DNA of 64,000 bases from Perkinsus olseni (GCA_013115135.1 JABANP010000023.1:62001-126000); one strand, 5' to 3'. Counted from the stretch's first letter, positions 32,481-44,583 are shown. Notes: generated by a model not told the origin, from the letters alone. Program-made: numbers and translations.

Positions 32481-32548
32481 TTAAATTACTACCTCGATTC
32501 TCATTATTCTTGAGTTAAGAATGATGAGAATTGAGGTAGTAATTTAGC
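32481..32548. repeat. inverted repeat
   Basis: The arms of about 31 bp carry three mismatches and are separated by five bases (32512-32516). Confidence 0.9.
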
Positions 32549-32850
32549 TGGTCGACGCTTTTTGCCGACTCGTCAATGGAGAACCGAGCTATTGCTGAGT
32601 ATCGTCACATCTCACCGGACCGGTGACGCCGGTGTGTTCTTTCAGTCCATGCCCTACACGAACATCAAAAATGTTGCTCTGGCAGTGTGGGAGAGAAGTG
32701 GATGTTAGAATCTAACAGTCGGATAGGCCATGGTTGAGTGGCGATAGAGACTCCGTCACGGAGCTAGATAGGTAGTACACATAATGTAAATTGCATATTC
32801 CCCTATCATCATTGTCGGACCAGTGATTAAAATGAATTGATTCGATCGGA

Positions 32851-32917
32851 TCCCACCTGTGTGGATTCTGTGTCGGGATTGTAGTTGAGTCCCGACACAG
32901 GACACACACAGGTGGGA
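32851..32917. repeat. inverted repeat
   Basis: TCCCACCTGTGTG and TGTGTCGGGA at left pair with TCCCGACACA and the reverse complement of the first at right, with small bulges and an 11-12-base loop. Confidence 0.85.
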
Positions 32918-33076
32918 ATCATTCCACGTTGTCTTCACAATGAATACTTTTAGATTGACTAGCACAACAGCAACGAGTATCACAGAAACTTCCAACTGAA
33001 ACGGGCGCGACAACTTAATTTGTACTTAACAATTGTGATAAAATAATCGAAATTCTCAAGTGAGAATAGGCCCTAT

Positions 33077-36000
33077 TCATGAATTCATGAAGCGATTTCG
33101 CGCCGCCGCATCTAGTGTCAGACTTTTCGCTAATGCGGGTTGCGCTTTTCTAGGACGACCAGGCTTACGAGTGTTCCTCTGTATCGGCATCGAAAATCTG
33201 TCCGCCTGGTTGAGCATTCCTCGCCGGGCTCCTACTCCAATGCAATGAAGGCACTGCTTGTTTTTCAGGAAGCTTGGACAAGTGCAATTGAAGTGCCTCC
33301 AATTTGTGGCTCCCACCGGTATGGTTACCATATAGATCTTACTCAGCATAGCGGCGATAGATACGAAATTTGGATGCTCGAAGCTCCCATAGAGAGTGCC
33401 AAGTAACTTGTGCACATTCTCCAGAGACAGGTAGGATGGAGCGGCACCTCGGGACCGGACAAACACATATGTCCCTTGTGGCAGCTCTACCACCCTCACG
33501 GCCTCATTCTCCGCCCACTTCGCGGCGGATACGAAGAGAGATTTTGATGCACCGAGATCATCGATATCTTTGAACTGCCTATCCCCGGAACCACTAGCAT
33601 AATTGAGAGCCTCACTGTATGCCGGAACCACCTTGCTCTGCACTAAGGTAAGAAATGTGCCCAAGGGCAGCTTCTCTCGTAGAGTTTTTATTTTCAGCTG
33701 GTTATTCATGGATTCCAACCCATTATTAGTGGATAGTAGCCGGGTGCAAAACCCTCCCACCAGGTGTTGTAGGGAGGATTTTGCACCCAGCTTTCCCTGA
33801 TATACTTCAAGAGCTCCGGGTGTCGTGGCTCGTGTTGAGCTGCGAACAACCGGAACATTTCGAAGAAGGCTTTTTGGGAAGTAGCAAGCTGCACGTAAGA
33901 GAGATCACGCATGATGGTATTCTCATCCCGCTCCTCCATTTTCAGGCCCCTCATAAACGTCTCAACATTCTTCTTCATATGGTACCAGCACATGGCCCTC
34001 CCGGCAGCTGGGAAGACTTGCCCCGCAGCTCTTGTTATTGCCGGCGCCCCATCCGCCATAATGAACCTCGGTGAGTGGGAGGGGAGCCCCATCTTAGCAG
34101 CGCCAACATCCATGGATAAGAACAGCTCTCGATAGTCATCAATCTTCTCGTTTCCGCAAATGGCAAGCGCTATAGGAAATATGTGGTTATGATAGTCCAC
34201 CATAGCGAGAGTGAGAACAGGACAGCCGTGGAAGTTGCCTTTATAGGTCGCGTCTGTGCTCATCATCACCGCCTTACGTGACGCTTCGACGCATCGACGC
34301 GTGGAAAAAATCGCTTGGAAGCTTCCGTCCACGAACCGCCTATGTACCTGGCAGCAAAATAGTGACTTTCTCTGTCGATTGCGAATTCATCAGCTGCTAA
34401 TAGCAGCCTGCTATCCTCATTGCATCACGTGAAGATCATTACGGTACTTACTGTGTGTCCTTCAGAGTGTTACTGTCCTTACTGTATGTCCTTGAGAGTG
34501 TTACTGTCCTTACTGTGTGTCCTTGAGAGTGTTACGGTCCTTACTGTGTGTCCTTGAGAGTGTTACGGTCCTTACTGTATGTCCTTGAGAGTGTTACGGT
34601 CCTTACTGTGTGTCCTTGATAGTGTTACGGTCCTTACTGTGTATCTTTGATAGTGTTACGGTCCTTACTGTGTGTCCTTGAGAGTTTTACGGTCCTTACT
34701 GTGTATCCCTGAGAGTGTTACGGTCCTTACTGTGTGTCCTCGATAGTGTTACGGTCCTTACTGTGTGTCCTTGAGAGTGTTAGGGTCTTTACTGTGTGTC
34801 TTTGATATTGTTACGGTCCTTACTGTGTGTCCTCGATAGTGTTACTGTCTTTACTGTGTGTCCTTGAGAGTGTTAGGGTCCTTACTGTGTGTCTTTGATA
34901 TTGTTACGGTCCTTACTGTGTGTCCTTGAGAGTGTTACTGTCTTTACTGTGTGTCCTTGAAACGGTCCTCACTGTGTGTCCTTGATAGTGTTACGGTCCT
35001 TACTGTGTGTCCTTGAGAGTGTTACTGTCTTTACTGTGTGTCTTGAAACGGTCCTCACTGTGTGTCCTTGATAGTGTTACGGTCCTTACTGTGTGTCCTT
35101 GAGAGTGTTACTGTCTTTACTGTGTGTCCTTGAAACGGTCCTTGCTGTGTGTCCTTGAGAACGTAGAACGTAACCTGTCCCCGTGACGCCCGTGTGATAA
35201 CCACTCGAGACTTACGACAAATGCTTTGTCAGGTTCTTGATCGCCAGGAAGTTGCGAATGCTCCTCTGTCATGGATATGAGGTCGCTCATGGTAATCGCC
35301 ATACTTCCTCCATTCGTGGCCTTCTTGACTCGTGCGAGGTAATTCTTCACCTATCCAGTAAGAGCAGTATCGAGAGAGTGGCTAATATTCAACCTACCTG
35401 GCGCTTGTCTTTCGGTCTATTTTCCTGTTGGATCTTCCCTTTGTTGATCCTTCTCAATATCTTGTCCCATATTGTTGGTAGGTCCACTACACCTTCCCCT
35501 ACTTTACGCTCAATAAACTCCTTGACTTCCTCAGCAAGACCTCTCTTCTTGGCATCCTCGTCATGGACATGGGTTCCATCATTGGAAAACATAACTACTC
35601 TCGAAGAGGTGGTCTCATAATGGAGGTAAATTTGATGCCCCACGGGGTTCCCTCCAGCCATCACGGACGTTGTAGACTCTTCTCTATGGTTGCCCGGCTT
35701 ACCGCAATCGCGGCAGTAGTAATACCGCTTGAATCCATACTTCTTCGTATAATTCGACCTGAGACATATCAGGCGAGCATATGATGTACCTGCGATCTGC
35801 GAGATTACCTCTGCAAGCCGTATGAGTGGGTTTCCAACCACGCATCAGCATCGTCTTCATTGTCGAACACTTTCTCTCTCTTCCAGGCGATAGCGTCACC
35901 GCGTCCACGCTTGACGGCTCCGGGTTCTCCCTCTCCAACCGATTCGGCACTGCCGTCATCCTCATCGGCAGCAGCGTGGTCCTGCCCTGCAGGTGGTAAC

Positions 36001-37008
36001 AGCAGCTCATTGACCTCGTTTGTAGGGATTCGCCCTTGCGAGAGGAGCCGAGCGATGTCGTGGAGGATCTGGTGAGCAATATTCCGAGGTATGCAGTAAT
36101 GGTGAGATGCACTTTCAGGCCCGGCTTCTACCTCTCCCGCGTCCTGGCACGCTGCCTCGGCAGTGGATGATCCCGACTCACCCCGAGTGGGACGGCCTGA
36201 TGGACTCTTTTGCGAGTACGGCATAGTTGTACCTTTAGCTTACCACCTCGCGATGCATCCATTGGAAGCATTTCAGGATCCAACAGCCTTTCGAGCTCCT
36301 CCTCTGTGAGTGATGAAAGGTACCTGATTCCTTCGTGGACAGCGATGGAGGACTGGTAAACGTAAGTCAGTACTTGAGTATCTCGTCTTGGTCACTGCCA
36401 TCCATGACTACCATCTCGCCGCAGCGACGGCCGGAAAACCCTTCGTTCGTATCGTTGCATATCATCGGATTTTGATCAATCTTATTGGTATTCTGTGGAG
36501 GTTGCCGAGATGACGAGCTCGGAATCGGAGGTAATACCACAATCTCCGTTCCGCCACTGCGTGCATGAGAATCGTCGGAAAACTTGTCGTCAATCGGGTC
36601 CTCTATATCAGCGGGCAACGGCCTGGTCGATAACCCACCATTGCTCTCCTCGGAGGGATACATCCTTGTCTCAGGTGGACTGTTCAGTCCAAGTCCGCTT
36701 AACGGCCCATAAGGGAAGGCCTCCATGTCAACGTTAAGAGTAGGGTTAGCCGAAGAATTTCCCTTGGGATCACTCCTAGAACTGGTACTACGCACCCGTT
36801 TTGTATTAGGCAAGCACCTCGCTTTCGGCTTCGGCCTAGCCCTTCTTTTCGCCTTCGCCTTAGGTACCGGTTTACCCTTATCGTCCGTACCAGGCTGCTG
36901 ATAGCGCGAAGGCAACTTTATTGGCGTGCCGGTAGATGTGCGGGTTCTCATGAACTGTATTGAGGGGAAAGTACGGGTCACAGCTGTAATCCAATCCAAG
37001 AACGCCAA
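33077..37008 (-). CDS. MULE-type transposase or domesticated derivative
   Basis: The core exon (34347-33710) carries the MULE DDE domain: MMSTDATYKGNF with the first catalytic Asp, RFIMADGAPAI, and CWYHMKKNVE. The next segment (33760-33077) has STNNGLESMNNQLK and a SWIM zinc finger FNCTCPSFLKNKQCLHC, then a basic GRPRKA tail and stop at 33077-33079. Upstream exons supply a FLYWCH/FAR1-like DNA-binding region (YGFKRYYYCRDC, GTHVHDEDA, 35780-35560), the linker KAFVVSLEW (about 35215), and a long N-terminus with a basic nuclear-signal-like KAKAKRRARPKPKAR (about 36830). The frame changes near 33730 between WWEGFA and TNNGLES, so this copy may be broken. Introns and the long N-terminus argue for age or domestication. 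Terminal inverted repeats were not found. Confidence 0.85.
33742..33788. repeat. inverted repeat inside the transposase frame
   Basis: 17-bp arms GGGTGCAAAACCCTCCC and its complement at 33772-33788, with one mismatch and a 13-base loop. It lies beside the frame break. Confidence 0.88.
34438..35160. repeat. 31-bp minisatellite in a transposase intron
   Basis: About 23 units of 31 bp (core CCTTACTGTGTGTCCTTGAG plus AGTGTTACGGT on the plus strand), some shortened to about 20 bp as CCTTGAAACGGTCCTCACTG. It fills nearly all of an intron of about 850 bases (34348 to about 35202), far longer than other introns here. Confidence 0.95.
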
Positions 37009-38105
37009 GATCAGCTCTTCTCGATAGAGTGCCGGATATGGATCAGTGATCCCTTTACTCCTACCAGAGAGTGGTGCAATTTGCAGTACTCTAAGGATGA
37101 ACCCCGAAAGCCAGGAGTCGGATGCGAACGCTCTGCGTTCGGCCCTATCCCCGCCATGAGGCGTTTCGTCGTCCCTTTAACGTGGTATAGTTTCAACGTG
37201 AACTGTGAACTCGACTGTGGGTGGACTGCGTGACGGATGGGTTCCTGCCGGTGGTGTAACACCACTGGTGTTCGAGAGATGAGTTTTCTCGTTTCGCTGC
37301 TACGAGTGGTAATAGCGATGAATCTCAACAGCTATCCCGTAGAGAGGGTTCAGAGTTCGTGATCTCCTTTATTGGGCTTTAAATTGATGTCTTCGATGAG
37401 TAACTTGGTTACTGCGGAACACAACGCTCCTTTCTCGGAATGAACATGACGCTGATTATCATCGGCTGATGTATAAACGTGGTTTCACATAGTGAAGCAA
37501 CGAGGGTCGTGTTACGGACTGGGCGGCGTGGCTTATTCATCGTGGAACAAAGCAGAAGGCGAAACACAGTCTAGAATGCACCTATCATCACGGCACAGTA
37601 CCGACGACTCAACACGTTTGACCGACCATAAACAAGCGTGAGAGAGCGTGATGCCCAGTAGTCATAGCCCCTTCCCGCTGACCGATGCCTCCGGCGTGTG
37701 AGACACGCCGTGTCTCGACTAATCTAGCGAATCAGACAGAAGGCATTGCAAAACATGCGAGCGCCATTGTCCCTGAAGGGACAGGATTGTGTTTCACGCA
37801 ACTGCACGTAGACTACTGTGACGTAGTGACCAATAATCCTTTATAGTTCTCAAATAATATTCATTCGTTGTTTTCAGCTTTACGAAGCATCGGCGCGTCT
37901 TCTTGTGGGGGCCTGGCGAGGGCTACAAAGAGGCGGTGTGTGCGCGTTTTGTAGTCCAACGCGGGCACCCGATTAGCTAGGCCTTACTCGTGTTTTTAGT
38001 TCTCCGGCGATTCATGCGCAGGTTGATACAAAGCCATTATCGGGTGGTCTGTCGAAGGGCTTCCCCCAGGGGCGCTGCAGGTCTGCGAGGCTATCATGTG
38101 GCCCT
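37009..38105. other. intergenic
   Basis: Between the start of the transposase gene and the RRM-like genes. No gene was recognised; a short GGCGTGTGAGACACGCCG palindrome lies at about 37692-37710. Confidence 0.4.
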
Positions 38106-39143
38106 GTGAAGCACATACACTGCAGTCTGTTGTGTAGTACTTCTAGAACCACCACCCCCATCATGGCCCTACGCGAAGCCCGCGGCCCCACTATGGCAAT
38201 CAGCAGGGAGAGCCGAGCATTGGACAAGACACCCTTGGTAGTTCTGATGACGATCACCTCCTTTTGGTGTATACTTCCTGTGTCCCAGGCTTACAACTCG
38301 GGAGCCGAGTCGTCGAGAGACAGCGTGACGTCACAGAGCTCGCAGGCGAAGCAGCAGGTACGATCAGTTGCCCTCGCCGGCTGGTGCATGCGGGAGGTCT
38401 CAGATGAACAGAGTGCGCACCATAAAGGAGGTTGTGACCGGCATCTACCGCGAGGCCGATGGCACTGTTATAACACTGAAGAAAATACAACGACTTGGGT
38501 TCGAGGCTGAGCACATCATCACTCAGCATTTTCTGGAGGCGTAGGAAAGAAGCTCAAGTCTCATCTAGCCGCGGTTAGCGTGTGACCATAGGTACGGCAT
38601 TTCACCCAGTCGGGTGGAAGTGGTCCATTCACGACGCCACTCGAAGTCGCATCACACAGTTGGCGCCCTCCGGTCACCAAACATCGCTTATGCGGTATTC
38701 TCTGACAAGGCGGCTGTTGATGCTATCATGGGTTACGCTTCTGCACGGACTGAGAACATCGGAGGTGAATTATTACGTACAATGGTTTTAGATTACTGGC
38801 TTCATCTTCAGGCATCGAAGTGTCGCTTCAGCGCTTCTTCAAACGCGACAAGCGCGAGTCGTCCCCGACACCCGTGAGGTCGGCTTCCCCTGCCACTACT
38901 ACACCAGTGGACCATGTCCCCTACTCGTACACTGGTAGCAGCAGTGTCTCCTTCGAGACTCCGCCGGCGACCTTCAGTGAGCTCATGGAGGACTCGATGC
39001 TCAGAGAGGCTGCTCAGCAGTGCCCTATGGTCCAAGCCGCTGCTGTTGACCCCACTCTGGCGATGGCCGTCATGGACTGGCTACAGCTGCATCCTGATGT
39101 TCTCTCTGATATCCATCCCTCGGTCGATGGCTTCAACTTCTAA
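38106..39143 (+). CDS. RRM-like protein, paralog A
   Basis: Exons joined by GT-AG introns give a Ser/Gln-rich N-terminal part (38160-38355). The conserved block follows: NRVRTIKEVVTGIYREADG, then ITLKKIQRLGFEAEHIITQH (38410-38540), and, across an intron whose acceptor is at about 38592, YGISPSRVEVVHSRR. An RRM-like second half contains NIAYAVFSDKAAVDAIM and, after another intron, GIEVSLQRFFKRDKR. The C-terminus is Ser/Thr-rich with a hydrophobic helix (PTLAMAVMDWLQLHP) and stops at 39143. The order of secondary-structure elements matches an RNA-recognition fold (HF...YG...V.VVHSR...GFxV...). RNA binding is inferred. The start exon is uncertain. Confidence 0.6.
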
Positions 39144-40387
39144 ATTATCATCAATGATTAGTAAACCTATCCCCATGCGTACTTTGCTGCTGGTAACGGT
39201 ACAGAGTCCTTCTGCAAGTGCCTGTATGTGATCTCAGCAGTTTAGTTGCTGCTTTTATGGTACGGCGTTCCAGTGGGCCGTTTAGACTGTGTAACTGTAC
39301 AGTTAGTGCGTTCGTATAGCTTGCAGAATCTACTCTTGTGCTCTCTTGCCGAGCAGTAGTATCAGTGGTGACACTGTCTATCTGGTGTCACCATTGCCAT
39401 TGCAGCAGGGTTTTCGTAACTCGACGGTTGTGATTGAGTGTATCACCGTCATCCCTTGTCATTGCCATTTTCTTATAGTGATTGTTGTTGTTCTGGTCTT
39501 ACTACTACTAGCCCTGGTAGTAGTAGCCAGGTTAGACATCGCTGTGTTAATACTGAATTATTGTCATTAAACCAAGTTAAAGCCAGCACGATAGTGTGCG
39601 GTTGGTGTCCATGATAATCCCTAACGAGTTTCTCTCTAGTCGTCCATAGCTCGGTCGAAGGTTAGACTTGTAGCATTGGCCTCCGTCATAAGTAATCGCC
39701 CTCTTTTAGTCAACACCGAAGAGGCTGCTAATACTACTACAACGGCAACGGCATTGGCTCTCCCTTCAGACCTTGTTTTCGGGTTTGGTGTGCTATTTGC
39801 GGTCTCTCCTCCCTGCTGTCTGACGAGATACTAGGATGGTCGAGTAGATGATACCTTTGGGAAGGTTCGACAACTAAGTGTTGTTGATGCTCGTATCGTT
39901 GGTCACGTAAAAGTCATTATCCTGGTACTAGTCTTGTCGTTCTCTTTGTCTTCCCCCTGTGTTGGGGTTAGGTTCCACAGTTAGGGAGTTTTGCCCACCT
40001 ATAAACTACTATTATTACTGCTGCTACTTCTACTGAGCGCCAATGTGTTAACAACAACAACTACCGCTAGCTTGTTGGTCGTCGGTCGTAGTAGCTTCAG
40101 GAGCACTACCTACTGAGTGATGAGTGACTGTGTTCCATTAAGTGGTCTCATCACCGGTTGGTAGCCTCTCGTGCTTTCTGTTATCATCGTGGCAGTGGCA
40201 TGCACTCAGTATCACTACTGCTGCTGGTGCCCGCGAGTCACTGCTGCTACTGAGGCTCCACTCTGTTGTGTACATTCACGGTATACAGTTAGCGCTCTGG
40301 GGAGCTCAGATGCCCATGTAGCGTCGAGTTTAGGAGGGGGGGGGCTGTGCTTGATTCGGTCTCCCAGTGGTATATTATAAACGTCCC
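39144..40387. other. spacer between the RRM-like paralogs
   Basis: About 1.2 kb, rich in runs of GTTGTT and CTACTACTA. It has no convincing coding exon and should contain the 3' end of paralog A and the promoter of paralog B. A G-run of nine lies at about 40335-40343. Confidence 0.45.
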
Positions 40388-41879
40388 ATGTCTCCCACTT
40401 TGGACTACTCAGCAGCAGGCATTAACCCCCTGGCTTGTGACTCGGACTGGCTGGCTGATGCCCCTATCACTCTTCCTGGTAAGCTTGTTGCCAGGCTTTG
40501 TCATTTTAGACGTGTTGTTGTTGGCTTCTCAGAGTCCTCCTGTGGGCTTGCAGGAACTAGTGGCGACTTCAGTTGGATGGATGCTCAGCCGTGTGATTCG
40601 CCTCTGAGCCCTTCCACTGTTGCCAGTGAAGTTAGCTCCCTGGACAGTGCCTTATTGGTGCAACAACTCCTGGCTGCTAGCTCTTCGGCTGATATGGCCG
40701 CCGCCCACAAAACGGCCAGGTTGAGGACACTACCATCGAAGCCTCTCAGACAGACGGCATTTCGGTGAGAGCGGGGATAGTCGTCGGTGCTGTTGCAGAA
40801 TGTACTGTATCATTTCAGGATGATCTGGCATACTCCCTGCCAGCATTACTGGAGCTCATAAGGACCCAGTCGCCGTCTGATCTCGGTTTCGATGTTTCAC
40901 CCCTCTCTGGTAAGTTTACACGTCTATATCGGTGATAGATTGTTGTTTTCTCAGCTGAGTACCAGGACGTCCAAACGCCTTCTACCGACCGCAGAGCTTT
41001 CCCTACTCACACATTGGCTGATGGCGGCCGTGTCGCCTACGTACCCGTATACATCCCGCCAACACCATCGCCTGTCGCTGGAGACAACCAGTTGGACTCT
41101 CCGGTGTTGACCCCCACCATGGCTCGTTATAATCATCAGCAACAGCAGCCTCACGTGGCTAGGAAACAATCTTCCAGAAGCTCTAATGTAAGTCGGGTGA
41201 CTTGAGTATTGATGGCGTGTTGATCCAGCGTTCTTCAGGGCTCCGAGGCAGACGCCAAGTGTCGTGGCAGTCAGAATAAGACTGCTACTGGTTCCAACCG
41301 TGTGCCTTCCCTGAAGGATGTCGTTGCTGAGGTCTACAATGAGCAGCCTGGGTGTGTCATCACTCTTCGCAAAATACAGAAGCTGGGTTATAAAGCGTCT
41401 CATATTATCAAGCAGCACTTCGCTAAAAAGTAGTGCCAGCCTGCTCAGCCTTTTTCCCTATCACTTCATCTCCTAGGTACGGTGTCAGAGTTATCCGCCT
41501 GCGTCTCGTCCATTCTCGTTCTAAAGGCTGCGTCGAGCGTCCCGGTCAGTCCGGTCCCCTCCGTCCCGCCAATATGGGCTTCCTCGTCCTCGACAAGCCA
41601 GCTTCTGTTGAGAAGGTGCTTGCTGGTGTCTCCGAGAGTGGCACTGAGGTCATAAACGGTGTGGCGATCAGCGTTTTGAGGTTCATCCGCAACCCGTCTC
41701 ATCGCGACGCTCCTGAAGTTGCTTCAGCCCGCCCGTCTATGGCGTTCGATAAGCAGACTAACTACGCTGTACCCTCCTCTATGATGGACCAGTACAGCCC
41801 AAGTTGTTCACTCTGGGAACCCAGTCTCCCCGAGAGCCATATGGACCCTTGGGCAGTTCCGCAGAGTCTAGTGATGTAA
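40388..41879 (+). CDS. RRM-like protein, paralog B
   Basis: ATG 40388 gives MSPTLDYSAAGINPL, followed by introns with clean GT...CTCAG or TTCAG ends at about 40480-40533, 40911-40954 and 41190-41239. The same block as in paralog A appears: NRVPSLKDVVAEVYNEQPG, then ITLRKIQKLGYKASHIIKQH (41300-41420). Across an intron at about 41430-41474 follow YGVRVIRLRLVHSR and an RRM-like half (NMGFLVLDKPASVEKVLAGV, GVAISVLRFIRNPSH). The C-terminus is Ser/Pro-rich and stops at 41877-41879. The intron inside the domain is at the same place as in paralog A, so the two arose by tandem duplication. The exon at about 40534-40768 is not fully resolved. Confidence 0.65.
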
Positions 41880-42417
41880 TATGAATGGTCGTATCGCGGC
41901 AGTCCGGTATATAATACTATCTCTCTGTGACAAGAACATTACGACCATGCCCTTATCGTTTACTATGTTGCACTGTTCCTGTGAGGGACAGTTGTGATAT
42001 GCTTGCTTGAGACTATAAAGTCTATGCTCATCGAAAAAAGTGACAAGTTCAGCTGGCAGCTGACCTGTAGGCTGAGAATATGATTCTATTTTGATTGACT
42101 TCCCATTACAGTATCCACTCGACTAGAGTGACGGCATATTATCCCCCGCCGAAATCCTTTTCGAATATAGCGTTCACTGTCCCTACATCAGTCGTCCCCT
42201 GGTGGTGTAGCGCGAAGGCTCTCTGTCCTTACTAGTCGTCGGTATAATATTCCAGTGATGTGTATTGAGAAACGGTTAGCCCCATTCGTTTACTCAATCC
42301 ACACGGCGACCGTGGTAGGTAAGAGTTAGCATTGGCTTCGTATCGCTATCACCTTTATGGTGGACTTGTAGGGTTCCTCGCTGTATTTATAAACTCGATC
42401 ATTTCTTAGTGTGCTCG
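41880..42417. other. intergenic between convergent genes
   Basis: 3' flanks of paralog B and of the small minus-strand gene; nothing else was seen. Confidence 0.4.
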
Positions 42418-42931
42418 TCAGTAGCACCTGTTCTGCCTTATGTCATTGCTTGATATTCTCAAAGCTACTGCTGCTGCAGGGCGGGATACGCCGCCCTTGT
42501 GTGTAGTTACTGTATCGAAACTGACGCTACTGAGCAGCTTGTTCCTATTGACTCTCTGTGAGCTATATCGCTGTAGTCGGGCTAACCTGTCCGTCGTTAC
42601 TACAATCGTTCCTTTGAACCAGCTCCATTGAGTCGTGGAAGCTGGATGGCTGATCACGGCCTGTCAGTCGATACTGCATCCTCTCGGCGATAAGGAGGCC
42701 GGAGGCTAATAGTCTCAAACGAGCTGCAGCCGCTGTCTGCTCCCAATCATCTGCCGATCCATGACGTGCTGTTGACTTTATTGCCTCTTTTGTGACTACT
42801 TGCGGCATGCCCGGGGTCGTCTTTCCTCCCGCCTCACCAAGGAGTAAGCGGCAGGCTGTTACGTCATTATCGGCTGAGCGGAGCTTAATGAGAGCGCCTG
42901 TTAAATGCTGAGCCATCAATACAGGTGGCAT
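42418..42931 (-). CDS. small protein of unknown function
   Basis: A minus-strand frame from Met 42931 (MPPVLMAQHLTGALIKLRSA) runs about 110 codons with a helical, Ala/Leu/Arg-rich composition (TAAAARLRLLASGLLIAERM). It appears to splice near 42600 into a second exon ending ALRISSNDIRQNRCY, stop 42418. No family was recognised. It looks more protein-like than other open frames nearby, but support is composition only. Confidence 0.35.
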
Positions 42932-43043
42932 TTATATCAGCGAAATCTTATCGAGGCATCTTCGCCTCTCGCAGCAGTCTGACAGCTAGTCACTGCGTCG
43001 CTCCGCTACTGTTTTCAGAGTGACCTGCATACATCAATGAGTT

Positions 43044-44583
43044 GTGTTTGTAAATTGTGGTCCGGGTACCCGCACGGGCCCGTGGCTCGGTAGGCTGATT
43101 GTTATTTGCATCATAGGAATCTATAGGAACCCGGTACACGAATTCGACTGGACTCACATCCCTGAGAAGGATGTAAATCCAGCTGAGTGTTCTGAGGATT
43201 CCTCGCAGCATTATATTTTGTTTCAACTTGAGATGCTTTAGTCGGCGAAAGAAGCCTTTTGAGTGTGGCGGTCACAGAGCAGATCAGGAAATGCCCGAGA
43301 GCGAGTGGAACGAAGAAGTGAGTGGATATTTGTGTCCTCTGACGGGGGTCCTGTCACTCGGCCGAACTATTGAGCACGAACTAACTGTACCGACAGTACA
43401 CCTTCCATTCAATGGCTTCGTGGAGTTTTAAAGGTTTTGTAGCTCTGGGGTAGCCGGCCTCACGCAGGGCAGATAAATTGAAAATTGAGTCACTCCTCTT
43501 GAAAGTGGAGCAACAGGATGAATATTGCCCGTGTGACTGCAATAGGGAAGAGGACTGCAGATGCGAATGCGTCCTTGTGTCGTAGTTCGGTGAAGTTTGT
43601 GAAGGTCTTTCGTCGGACGCTTCAGATGCTCTCAGAGCTGGAAGACGAGGTTAAGAGCATGAAGGAGTTGGTACGAGACATTGAGGATATGGTTTTCGAG
43701 AGGAGGGCCTCCTCAGGAGGCGGCTACGAGAAAAGAATTCCGATGAGCGCAGTACGAGAATGGCGCATCCGTGCGTCGGTGGCCCAATGCGGGCCCACCC
43801 AGGTAGGCGGTGTTCGTTGGGCGAGATACTCACCAAGTGGTATTCTGATGTACCGAATTTGTAATTCACTTTTCTCAATCTCGAGAGAAGGTTCCGTGAT
43901 CGGCGACTACAAACTCCTGCTCATCGTCAAAGTGTCAGCCTGCCACTGTCAGGCTTCCCGGCTACTGAACAGTACCGAGCGAATATCTGATCCTCTGTAG
44001 GTCACAGGACGACTCCAGTTGCCAAGCTCTCTGTCGGAATCCTGTAGTCCAGGGAGCCAATGGTATGCGTTTCAATTTGAAACGCATACCATTGGCTTCC
44101 GCCATTGAAACTTTCAAAATGCCGAGGATACCTCGGCGAGGAAATTCTTTGAAGAAGCAGTGCCTTCGAGTGATTGCAAGTTTGTTTTTGGTTCCAACGC
44201 CCCCTTTAAGAAGCGCAGAACCCATCGCGATTCGCGATATCAGTCAGGATAGAGTAGGAATAAAGCACGTATTGAGGGAATGCGGCGAATATGAGTCCAT
44301 GATGTGAAAACCTCCTCTTAGTCACAACATAGAGAATCGTAAACGTCTAGTTCAAACTTCTGCTGATGACCCAGCAGCCCAACTTCTCGGTTGGAGGGGA
44401 CAAACCAGCCCCATATGCAGGTTACAAGGGACCGGCTCGTGAGCCCTTCGTCGGGATCCTCCAGCCCTGCGAGTTCCACTGCAATCGGCAGCGGACGTCC
44501 CAGCGAAACAACGTCTCGCAGTGCTGAACCAGCACAAGCGGTGAGAGAACCGAGACTCAATCTCGTAGCCGATTCGAACAAGT
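43044..44583 (+). CDS. unknown coiled-coil gene, family copy 1
   Basis: First of three related copies. One exon encodes FCFNLRCFSRRKKPFECGGH (about 43214-43273). It aligns with VRFNLIYFHQRNMSFGRDSH of copy 2 and VCFNLEWLHRRKKPLGRLGY of copy 3. A second exon (43518-43720) is a coiled coil (LSELEDEVKSMKELVRDIED). A Ser/Thr-rich exon after an acceptor at about 44419 (VTRDRLVSPSSGSSSPASS) aligns with one in copy 3 and stops at 44583. A 42-base palindrome lies between exons. Frames between exons do not join simply, so decay is possible. Confidence 0.35.
44055..44096. repeat. perfect loopless palindrome
   Basis: 21-bp arms (44055-44075 and 44076-44096) are exact reverse complements with no spacer. 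Confidence 0.96.

Larger units (their letters stand above)
31227..33076. other. non-coding, palindrome-rich
   Basis: No gene was recognised; frames at 31615-32076 and 32255-32518 look incidental. The stretch holds three large inverted repeats (32019-32067, 32481-32548, 32851-32917), listed separately. Confidence 0.5.

Noticed and set aside
34438..35160. Minisatellite considered as a CRISPR array
   Set aside because: Units are contiguous with no unique spacers, it lies in an intron of a eukaryotic gene, and no cas gene is present.
37692..37710. Short palindrome GGCGTGTGAGACACGCCG
   Set aside because: Arms under 10 bp; expected by chance in a window of this size.
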